Below the pieces are notes generated by a model. The model worked only from the letters and a program-made list of their open reading frames with translations. It had not been told where the DNA came from and did not search any database. Shown piece by piece: positions 43,385 to 50,814 of a stretch of DNA of 64,000 bases (position 1 is the first letter of the stretch; every line of letters begins with the position of its first letter). Both the position numbers and the translations under genes were made by a program. The stretch comes from Chryseobacterium sp. Leaf394 (lineage in GTDB: Bacteria; Bacteroidota; Bacteroidia; Flavobacteriales; Weeksellaceae): positions 386,891 to 450,890 of the forward strand of contig NZ_LMQH01000012.1 of assembly GCF_001424105.1 (NCBI RefSeq). Direction: 5' to 3'.

Positions 43385-44095
43385 CTAAATTTTTCCTTTT
43401 AAATAATCCTGCCTCAGGTTTTCATCCAATTTCTCAATCGCGTAACGAAGGCTAGTTCGGGGCATTTTTCTGTAGTGAGAATTCAGGAACTGGATTAATT
43501 CAGTTTCATTTTTATTTCCCATTTCACGCAAAAGCCATCCATTTGCCTTGTGCATCAGGTCGTGGCTGTGAAATAGGTTTCTCAAAACCAGTTTTTTTGT
43601 AAGCTCAAAATTACCTTTTTTTACGTAATGCATGGTGCCTACAACTGCAATTCTTTTGTGCCACATATCTTCGGACTCAGAGAGGTTGATCAGAAGGTCA
43701 TCTTTTTGATTTTCAAAAGCATAGCGGCCTAATATTTTGTAGCAGCTCGTGTCTGCCAAATCCCAGTTGTTGATTCCTTTAAGATTATTCAGGTAAAACT
43801 GAACGATTTGGTCTTTTACAGAATTATCCTTTGTTTTTTCAAATTTTAAAATCAGCATGAAAAGTGCTGTCAATCGGTGCTCGTGATATTTCGAGGTAAG
43901 AAGTTCTGCGATTTCATCTAAAGAAATCTTGGTGTAAAACTCTTTCGCTACCGCCCGCTGGTCTGGAACTTTTACGCCCAGAAACAGATCGCCTTCGCCG
44001 TATTCACCTTTCCCGATTTTGAAAAATTTAGGAAGAAAAGCTGCTTTCTCAGGAATGGCAAGTTCTGCAAGGGCGGTTTTCAGTTCTTTAAGCAT
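43385..44095 (-). CDS. alkD: DNA alkylation repair protein, AlkD family
   Basis: HEAT-like-repeat DNA glycosylase family removing bulky or cationic alkylated bases. 236 residues. Residues matching those known to act in Bacillus AlkD can be seen: NNWDLADTSCY (Trp and the catalytic Asp four residues on), WHKRIAVV (Arg) and HKANGWLLREMG (Trp). It lies 6 bases after the antiporter gene and 21 bases before the lipoprotein gene. The family is firm; substrate range is inference. Confidence 0.92.
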   Translation of the reverse strand: MLKELKTALAELAIPEKAAFLPKFFKIGKGEYGEGDLFLGVKVPDQRAVAKEFYTKISLDEIAELLTSKYHEHRLTALFMLILKFEKTKDNSVKDQIVQFYLNNLKGINNWDLADTSCYKILGRYAFENQKDDLLINLSESEDMWHKRIAVVGTMHYVKKGNFELTKKLVLRNLFHSHDLMHKANGWLLREMGNKNETELIQFLNSHYRKMPRTSLRYAIEKLDENLRQDYLKGKI

Positions 44096-44101
44096 GAGAA
44101 A

Positions 44102-45391
44102 TTAATTCTGATTTTCTGCCATCGCAGTAGATTCAAGACTTTTTTCTTCGTCAGCAATCTTTTTCGGGTTGGCGACTTTGGCAATTGTAAGTCCCTGAAC
44201 GATAATTGAAAACACAACCACAAAATAAGTAATACTTAAAATCGTGTTGTGGTATTCTCCTTTCGGAATAGACATTGCAAGTGCGATGGAAACACCGCCA
44301 CGAATTCCACCCCAAAACAGAACTTTTATCGTCTGCGGACTGAATCTTGTTCTGAAAGACATGAATTTCGTGGGTCCCCAAATCGAAACAAATCTCGCAA
44401 CCAATACAACTACAATAGCGATCAAACCAGGAATGACAAAATGATTTAAATCCTTAATCATCAACAGTTCAAACCCGATAAACAGGAATAGAACAGCATT
44501 CAGAATCTCATCAATCAGTTCCCAGAATTTAATTAAATAATCCTGAGTGACAGATTTCATTTTAAATTTAACATTGAAATTACCCATAAATAGTCCCGCC
44601 GCAACCATAGTCAACGGTCCTGAAACATGCATCTGACGTGCAACAAGATAACCACCCATCACCACTGCAAGTGTTACCAAAACTGAAATAATGTAATCAT
44701 CCACTTCACGCATCAGTCTTGAAGTTACCCATCCTAAAACAACTCCTAAAAGAAGACCTCCGCCTGCTTCATGAAGGAGTAAAATTCCTATATTTTCTAT
44801 ACCCAAATCAACTTCTTTTCCTATAGCCAGCTGCAATACAACGGTGAAAACCACGACCGCCATACCGTCATTGAAAAGTGACTCGCCGGCAATTTTTGTC
44901 TCCAGAGCTTTTGAGACATTGGCCTGCTTCAAAACACTTAAAACTGCCACAGGGTCGGTTGGAGAGATCAAAGCTCCGAAAACCAGACAATAGATAAACG
45001 GTATTTTCAAACCTACCAAAGGCAAGAGGTAAAACATTCCAAAACCGACAATGAAGGTCGATATGATAACGCCGGCTGTGGAAAATATCAGCACCGGCCG
45101 GAACTGTTCCTTTAAATCATTGATGTTAATGTGAATTCCTCCCGCAAAAAGAAGGAAATTTAACATCGCTCCCATCAGGACTTCTGTAAAGTCGATGCTG
45201 TTCATCAGATCATTTAAATGACTGAATGTTTTTGGAAGAAAATTTTCACCAAATAATACCAGAATGATAGAAACCACAATGGCAATAACCATAATTCCGA
45301 TGGTGCTCGGAAGTTTTAAAAACCTGTAATTGATGTAGGCGAATATAGATGCTAAAACGATAAGTGCTGAAAATGAATAGTATAATTCCAT
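44102..45391 (-). CDS. CPA1-family sodium:proton antiporter (NhaP type)
   Basis: A 429-residue membrane protein with about twelve helices. Signatures are ALISPTDPVAVLSVL, with the paired TD-P residues of the ion site, GESLFNDGMAVVVF with the ND motif, and WGGIRGGVSIALAMSIP near the C-terminus, typical of NhaP/CPA1 exchangers. Likely exports Na+ (or K+) against protons. The short hydrophilic C-terminus (EEKSLESTAMAENQN) lacks a regulatory domain. It is 15 bases downstream of the DUF4919 gene. Confidence 0.93.
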   Translation of the reverse strand: MELYYSFSALIVLASIFAYINYRFLKLPSTIGIMVIAIVVSIILVLFGENFLPKTFSHLNDLMNSIDFTEVLMGAMLNFLLFAGGIHININDLKEQFRPVLIFSTAGVIISTFIVGFGMFYLLPLVGLKIPFIYCLVFGALISPTDPVAVLSVLKQANVSKALETKIAGESLFNDGMAVVVFTVVLQLAIGKEVDLGIENIGILLLHEAGGGLLLGVVLGWVTSRLMREVDDYIISVLVTLAVVMGGYLVARQMHVSGPLTMVAAGLFMGNFNVKFKMKSVTQDYLIKFWELIDEILNAVLFLFIGFELLMIKDLNHFVIPGLIAIVVVLVARFVSIWGPTKFMSFRTRFSPQTIKVLFWGGIRGGVSIALAMSIPKGEYHNTILSITYFVVVFSIIVQGLTIAKVANPKKIADEEKSLESTAMAENQN

Positions 45392-45406
45392 TAAAAAATT
45401 TTAAGA

Positions 45407-46033
45407 TTAAAAGCCTGTGTAAAGTACTTTTATATAGAGTTTCTGATCTCCTTTTGACCAAACATCGTACATCGCGCCATTGGCGGCCTGAGAACCGCGC
45501 GAGTAATCCTGCCCGATCTGAAGCATGTTGAGGAGAATGTATTCGTCACCCACAGAGTTAACAACGTAAGCTGTTTTTTCAGATTTTCCGTCGCCCGAAC
45601 TTTTAATAGCATCGGTTAAGCTTCGGAGCTGATTCATGTGGTGCGAAAAATTGGTGATGTCCTGCTTCATCTCATAGCCACGAAGCAGAATTAATAAGAC
45701 ATCAAGATTGGTCGGGTCTTTCCCGTAAATTTCCTTTCCAAGCGTGATAGATTTGTCAACATCTTTATCTCTGAAAGCATTGGCAAGATTCTTAAATTCA
45801 TCGCTTGAAGTGGAAATGATGTTCTGATAATTTCTTCCGTAATACAGATGCTGAGCCTCCAGACTGTCTAAAGATTTTGGAAGACCTTTGTATTTGAAAA
45901 TCAGTTTGTCGTAGTGGAAATCTGACTTTTTATTCTGAAGATTTTTCTTAATATCTTTGAGGTCGATGGTTGCTTTCTGAGCAGAAAACAACCCAAAACC
46001 AAGCATCAGAAAAAGGATGAAATATTTTTTCAT
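45407..46033 (-). CDS. DUF4919 domain secreted protein
   Basis: A 208-residue secreted protein (signal peptide MKKYFILFLMLGFGLFSAQ). The chain shows the DUF4919 pattern (FHYDKLIFKYKGLPKSLDSL, EAQHLYYGRNYQ, DPTNLDVLLILLRGYEMKQD, DEYILLNMLQ, MYDVWSKGDQKLYIKV). Function unknown. It starts 12 bases after hflX and is followed by the antiporter, so it is part of the minus-strand run. Confidence 0.9.
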   Translation of the reverse strand: MKKYFILFLMLGFGLFSAQKATIDLKDIKKNLQNKKSDFHYDKLIFKYKGLPKSLDSLEAQHLYYGRNYQNIISTSSDEFKNLANAFRDKDVDKSITLGKEIYGKDPTNLDVLLILLRGYEMKQDITNFSHHMNQLRSLTDAIKSSGDGKSEKTAYVVNSVGDEYILLNMLQIGQDYSRGSQAANGAMYDVWSKGDQKLYIKVLYTGF

Positions 46034-46045
46034 CTGAATATATTT

Positions 46046-47263
46046 TTAGTTGTTTTCTTCATCATTATCAAAATATTCAAAAAGAAAATCGTTGTACGGG
46101 AATCTCGAAATGTGAATTTTCATCACCTCATCGTAAATCATTCTTTTCATTTCAGGGAAATTTTCCTTCGTCAAAGCCGAAATGAAAACGGTAGGATATT
46201 TAGATCTTGCCATCCATGTTTTCTTCCATTCTTCCAGAGAAATATTTTTCTTTGATGAAGGAGTAAGATCGTCTTCATCTTTCTTCTCATAGCTGAAATC
46301 GTCAATTTTATTGAAAACCATGACCATCGGTTTCTGATGCGCATTAATTTCCATTAAAATCTGGTTGACAGACTCGATGTGATCTTCGAAACTTTCGTGA
46401 GAAATATCCACAACGTGAATCAGGAGATCAGCTTCACGTACCTCATCCAAAGTAGATTTGAAAGATTCTACAAGCTGAGTAGGTAATTTTCTGATGAATC
46501 CAACCGTATCCGTTAAAAGGAAAGGCAAATTTCCAATCACCACTTTTCTCACGGTCGTATCTAGCGTTGCAAACAGTTTATTTTCGGCAAAAACATCAGA
46601 CTTGGAAATGGCATTCATCAGGGTAGATTTCCCAACGTTGGTGTAACCTACAAGAGCAGCACGAACTACTTTTCCACGGTTGTTCCGCTGGGTCGCCATC
46701 TGTTTGTCGATGATTTTCAGTTTATCTTTCAGCAAACTGATTCTGTCGCGGATGATCCTTCTGTCGGTTTCAATTTCTGTTTCACCGGGACCACGCATCC
46801 CGATTCCCCCTTTCTGTTTGTCAAGGTGAGACCACATTTTGCTCAAGCGGGGAAGTAAATACTGATATTGCGCCAATTCAACCTGGGTTCTTGCATACGA
46901 AGTCTGTGCTCTTTGTGCAAAAATATCAAGGATCAGATTGGTTCGGTCGAGGATCTTGACTTCAATTTCTTTTTCAAGATTTTTCAGCTGTGACGGCGAA
47001 AGTTCATCATCAAAAATGATAGTACCAATCCCGTTTTCTTTTACGTATTCTTTTATTTCCTGAGCTTTACCGCTTCCTACAAAGGTTTTGGAGTCAGGCT
47101 GAGTTAAATTTTGTGTAAAACGTCTGTCCACTTCAGCACCAGCAGTATGAGCCAAAAATTCCAGCTCGTCCATATATTCCTGCAGCTTTTCTGCATCCTG
47201 ATTTTGGGTAACAACGCCGACCAAAATGGCCTTTTCGTAATTATGTTGTTTCTTTTCTAGCAT
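46046..47263 (-). CDS. hflX: Ribosome-associated GTPase HflX
   Basis: GTPase that splits stalled or hibernating 70S ribosomes. 405 residues: N-terminal HflX domain (about 1-125, AILVGVVTQNQDAEKLQEYM, IIFDDELSPSQLKNLEKEI), glycine-rich linker and helical region (LSHLDKQKGGIGMRGPGE-like segment, ETEIETDRR), and G domain with GYTNVGKST (G1), DTTVRK (G2), DTVGFI (G3) and NKIDD (G4). First gene of the minus-strand run; divergent from the response regulator. Confidence 0.95.
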   Translation of the reverse strand: MLEKKQHNYEKAILVGVVTQNQDAEKLQEYMDELEFLAHTAGAEVDRRFTQNLTQPDSKTFVGSGKAQEIKEYVKENGIGTIIFDDELSPSQLKNLEKEIEVKILDRTNLILDIFAQRAQTSYARTQVELAQYQYLLPRLSKMWSHLDKQKGGIGMRGPGETEIETDRRIIRDRISLLKDKLKIIDKQMATQRNNRGKVVRAALVGYTNVGKSTLMNAISKSDVFAENKLFATLDTTVRKVVIGNLPFLLTDTVGFIRKLPTQLVESFKSTLDEVREADLLIHVVDISHESFEDHIESVNQILMEINAHQKPMVMVFNKIDDFSYEKKDEDDLTPSSKKNISLEEWKKTWMARSKYPTVFISALTKENFPEMKRMIYDEVMKIHISRFPYNDFLFEYFDNDEENN

Positions 47264-47369
47264 TAAATTCTGTATAATTTATAAGATTTACAAGATAACA
47301 TTTTTTATCTTCAGATGCAAAAAAGAGTCCGTAAAATAGCTTTGCATTTTGCTAAGAGGAGTTTTTCAT

Positions 47370-47417
47370 ATGAGAACGACGTCTAAATTTTCATCAAAAT
47401 CGGGTTTGTTCAAATAA
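47370..47417 (+). CDS. Candidate 15-residue leader peptide ORF (weak)
   Basis: In the 226-base spacer between hflX and the response regulator, a TAGCTTTG box (47337-47344) precedes a small ORF MRTTSKFSSKSGLFK with an unusually good ribosome-binding site (AGAGGAG, 47355-47361) 8 bases before its ATG. Good Shine-Dalgarno sites are rare in Bacteroidota. Very short ORFs arise by chance, so this is only a candidate. Confidence 0.25.
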   Translation: MRTTSKFSSKSGLFK

Positions 47418-47489
47418 ATTTTTGTTATTAAATGTCTATCTTTAATCTGCTAATTCTTTTCAGATAAAAAAAATTATAACCAAACCGAG

Positions 47490-48197
47490 ATGAAAAGGGA
47501 AATCAAATGTATCATAGTAGAAGATGACGAGCTGGACCGGCTGGTTCTTCAGCAACATCTGAAAAAATATCCTCATATAATTGTGTCGGGTATTTTTGCC
47601 TCGGCGGAAACTGCGGTTTCTTCTTTAAACCCAGATGTGGATCTCCTAATTTTAGATATTGATCTTCCGGAAATGAATGGTATTGAACTGCGGAAAAATT
47701 TTAAAAACATTCCTGCATGTATTTTCATCAGTTCGCATCCGGAATATGCCATTGATACTTTTGAACTGGACACATTAGACTTTATAAGCAAACCATTAAA
47801 AGCAACCCGCTTCGAATATGCGATGCAGAAACTCGGCGATTTTTTTGAAATGAAAGAAAAGTCAGAAAGTTTTGATGCTCTGATTGGCGAAAATATTGTT
47901 AAAATTAAAGACAGAAACGAAGTTTTTCAGATTAAAATAAGTGATATTCTGTACTTTGAAGCCTTAAAGGATTACACCAGAATCATTACGACAGACAAAA
48001 AACACTGTATTTTAGATTCCATCGGGAACCTTTTGCAGAAGGAGCATTTCAGTCACTTCATACGCATCCACCGAAGTTTTGCAATTCCCAAACATCATAT
48101 CAGAAAAAAATCTGCTCACGAAATTGAGATCGTTCAGCAGATCAAACTTCCCATCGGCAGGGCTTTTAAGGCTAATTTAGATTTTTTTAATCCTTAA
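47490..48197 (+). CDS. LytTR-family response regulator
   Basis: A 235-residue two-component regulator. The receiver domain (about 1-120) has the acidic pair in IIVEDDELD, phospho-acceptor Asp56 in LLILDIDLPEMNG, Ser in FISSH and Lys in DFISKPL. The C-terminal LytTR DNA-binding domain (about 135-232) includes ISDILYFEALKDYTRIITT and FIRIHRSFAIPKHHI. Its last 21 bases overlap the end of the convergent histidine kinase gene, the obvious partner. Confidence 0.94.
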   Translation: MKREIKCIIVEDDELDRLVLQQHLKKYPHIIVSGIFASAETAVSSLNPDVDLLILDIDLPEMNGIELRKNFKNIPACIFISSHPEYAIDTFELDTLDFISKPLKATRFEYAMQKLGDFFEMKEKSESFDALIGENIVKIKDRNEVFQIKISDILYFEALKDYTRIITTDKKHCILDSIGNLLQKEHFSHFIRIHRSFAIPKHHIRKKSAHEIEIVQQIKLPIGRAFKANLDFFNP

Positions 48198-50180
48198 GGA
48201 GATTTCACTTCCGGTACCGCTTTCAGAATGAACTTCCAGCGAAATGCCGATGGCTTTGCTCATGTCTCTGATGAGGTGCAGGCCAAGGCCTTTTTTAATT
48301 CCGACAGCAATTCTGTCATCGAAAAGCGCCTTAAATTTTTCCTGAGACGCGCCATGACCGTTGTCTGAAATGGTTAGGCAGATGTATTCAGGTTTTTCCA
48401 CAGCTTTCCAGCAGATTGTTTTTTCGCCCTGTTTTTCTTCCAGCACTTTTACGGCGTTGTTGGTGAGATTTCGGGTGATGGTTTTCAGATATTCGGGATC
48501 GGTTTTTATTTTTAATTCCTGAGGAAAGTCAAATTTGAAAGAAATATTTTCGACCCACGTGAAATTATCTTTTATGTCATCAAAAATTTCCTGCACTGGT
48601 ATTTCTGATATTTCCGGCGAGAAATGATCCATTTGCCCTTTGCTCCACAAAAGCAGATCTTCCATTTGCAGAAGAAGCTTTTCTGCAGCATCCATCGTTT
48701 TGTTTTCAAGCCGGAGTTTGGTTTCGTCATCCATCAGTTCCGGTGCCTCTCTTTGGAGATGCAGAAAGTGTATGAGTCCGGAAACGGGACTTCGCAGGTC
48801 ATGGTTTAAAATTCCGAAAAATTTAATTTTTGTTTTATTGGCGGTTTCCAGTTCATTATTGAGTTTCGTGAGTCTGTCTGTGTTCTTTTTGCTCTGGCGG
48901 TACAGAAAGAAAAGGAGAATTACGATAATCGTTACTGAACCGAGACCCACCAGTGACAGCAGTTTTTCTCTCTCTTTATTTTTAATGACGAGTCTGTTGT
49001 AGGCAATTTCTTTATTTTTTTGTTCTACCACTTTTCTGCTTTCAAGTTTTGCTATTTCATTTTTTCTGTCCTGTGAATAAACCGAATCTTTTATAGTGTG
49101 GTATTCGTTGATGTTTTTGGCGTAATTATCAATATCTTTTGTGATTCTATAGAGTTCAGACATTCCCAAATAATTGAACATTACCCACTGTTGGTTATTA
49201 TTTTTCTGTGCAATTTCTTTACTGATTTTAAATTCCTGCATTGCCTTTTCAAGCAGTTCTTTCTTAGAAAAACCATGTTTTTTGCTGTAGACCGAAAAGT
49301 TTAGGTAAAAATCCATGTAAGAAAATCCTGTGTTGTAATGATTGGCTACAGACATGTAATGATGAGGTGAAATTCTGTCCCAGATTTCCTGTGCTTCCTT
49401 TTGCATGCAGTAGCTTTTGTCAACATCAGAAATGTCGAGAAGAGACCAGTTGGTCAGCAGCCATGCATGGCCGTATTCATTGTGATTCTGTTTAAAATAC
49501 TTTTCGGCTAAAAGGAAATTTTTCTGTGCATTATCTTTCCTATTTAAATTTCTCTCCATTTCTGCCAAAACACCGTAGCAAAACCCCAGCTCATCAGAAT
49601 TATCTGCTTTCTCAGCCGATCTTATGGCTCTGTTGATGTTTTCGTATGATTTTTTCTCATCAGATTCGTCCAGGTAAAGGAATGCGAGACTCCTGTAGGC
49701 ACTGCTCACAATGCGGTAATTTTTGCTTTTTTCTCCAAGGTCTACAGCTTTTAAATAATTCGCTACCGCATTTTTGTGATCTGCTTTCAAATGAAAAAGT
49801 CTGCCGTACATGTAATAATTGTCTGCCAGAGAATAACTGTCTTTGTTTTTAAGGTTAAGTTTTTCAGATTCTTTATTGAATTTCAAGCCGTCATTAATCT
49901 GATTTTTTTCGGTAGCATAACTAACCAAACCCAGCAGCGCCTTGCCTTTTTTGCTTTGCCAGTTGTTTTTTTTTATCAGTTCGAGATTTTTTCTGGTGTA
50001 TATAAGACAGCTGTCGGGATTATAAGTTCTGTAAACAGCGACAAGTTTTTGCTGAATTTCAAATTTTCTTTCATCTGAAATCTGCCAGGATGGAGGCTTC
50101 TGATGATTAGCCGTCTTCAGTGAGCTCTGTGCACACAGTGCAAACGGAACAAGAGTAAGTATGAACAGCCTGAATTTCAT
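48177..50180 (-). CDS. Sensor histidine kinase with TPR sensor region
   Basis: About 667 residues: signal peptide (MKFRLFILTLVPFALCAQ), a long periplasmic TPR-type helical region (about 40-380, SLADNYYMYGRLFHLKADHK, YRSLAFLYLDESDEKKSYEN), one membrane helix (about 402-425), a short coiled coil and the kinase core. The H-box FFGILNHDLRSP holds the phosphorylated His (about 458); N-box NLTNNAVKVL, G1 ISDNGHGAS and G2 GLGLHLIRDM with GTGSEI are intact. ATG at 50180 is preferred to 50219 because it begins the signal peptide. Convergent with the LytTR regulator, divergent from the surface cassette. Confidence 0.93.
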   Translation of the reverse strand: MKFRLFILTLVPFALCAQSSLKTANHQKPPSWQISDERKFEIQQKLVAVYRTYNPDSCLIYTRKNLELIKKNNWQSKKGKALLGLVSYATEKNQINDGLKFNKESEKLNLKNKDSYSLADNYYMYGRLFHLKADHKNAVANYLKAVDLGEKSKNYRIVSSAYRSLAFLYLDESDEKKSYENINRAIRSAEKADNSDELGFCYGVLAEMERNLNRKDNAQKNFLLAEKYFKQNHNEYGHAWLLTNWSLLDISDVDKSYCMQKEAQEIWDRISPHHYMSVANHYNTGFSYMDFYLNFSVYSKKHGFSKKELLEKAMQEFKISKEIAQKNNNQQWVMFNYLGMSELYRITKDIDNYAKNINEYHTIKDSVYSQDRKNEIAKLESRKVVEQKNKEIAYNRLVIKNKEREKLLSLVGLGSVTIIVILLFFLYRQSKKNTDRLTKLNNELETANKTKIKFFGILNHDLRSPVSGLIHFLHLQREAPELMDDETKLRLENKTMDAAEKLLLQMEDLLLWSKGQMDHFSPEISEIPVQEIFDDIKDNFTWVENISFKFDFPQELKIKTDPEYLKTITRNLTNNAVKVLEEKQGEKTICWKAVEKPEYICLTISDNGHGASQEKFKALFDDRIAVGIKKGLGLHLIRDMSKAIGISLEVHSESGTGSEISLRIKKI

Positions 50181-50330
50181 GGTAATAACTTGCTTATGAC
50201 TAAGATACAAACATTTCATCTGTCATTTGTCGATTTTTTAGGTCGTTTATCTATTTTTTCTGAAAGGGCTTCATCGGTGAACTAATTTAGCTCCACCAAA
50301 ACACTGATCATAATCATAAAACTAATAACC

Positions 50331-50810
50331 ATGAAAATTTTTTACACTCTAAAACTGATTCCGCTCTTTGTACTTTCGGGCATTGGTCTTCAGGCTCAGA
50401 AAGCGGTTCTTGCAACGGGAACTAGTGCAACGGGAAGCAATGGTTCAGTTTCCTACAGCGTTGGTCAAATAGATTTTAATCAGAAAGGCAGTGGTCTTCC
50501 GATGATGGAAGGTGTGCAGCAAAGCTATGAGATTATTTCACTTTCGGTTAACAGCGCCATTGCCAATACAGAAGACATCAGGCTTTATCCAAATCCGTTT
50601 CAGGATTTTATCTATCTCGATTTTCCTGTAAAAGATTATAAGGATGCAGAATTTCAACTTTTTGATTCTTCCGGCAAACTTTTAAGAACAGAGAAGATTC
50701 AAAATTCCAAATCTGAATTTAATTTTTCATCACTTCCTTCAGCGATGTATTTATTCAACATCGTAGAAAAAGGGAAAGGCATCAAATCATTCAAAATAAT
50801 CAAAAAATAA
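50331..50810 (+). CDS. Small secreted protein with type IX secretion C-terminal domain
   Basis: A 159-residue protein: signal peptide (to about residue 22), a short repeat-like region (ATGTSATGSNGSVSYSVGQI ... EGVQQSYEI), and a type A T9SS sorting domain covering the second half (LYPNPFQDFIYLDF, FQLFDSSGKLLRTEKI, LPSAMYLFNIVEKGKGIKSF, KIIKK end). The sorting domain implies transport across the outer membrane by the T9SS and cell-surface attachment or release. Four bases separate its stop from the next gene, so they are cotranscribed. Confidence 0.92.
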   Translation: MKIFYTLKLIPLFVLSGIGLQAQKAVLATGTSATGSNGSVSYSVGQIDFNQKGSGLPMMEGVQQSYEIISLSVNSAIANTEDIRLYPNPFQDFIYLDFPVKDYKDAEFQLFDSSGKLLRTEKIQNSKSEFNFSSLPSAMYLFNIVEKGKGIKSFKIIKK

Positions 50811-50814
50811 TACC

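Noticed and set aside
47281..47489. A small RNA gene in the hflX-regulator spacer
   Set aside because: Only a promoter-like box and a tiny ORF are seen; no terminator-like hairpin defines an RNA.
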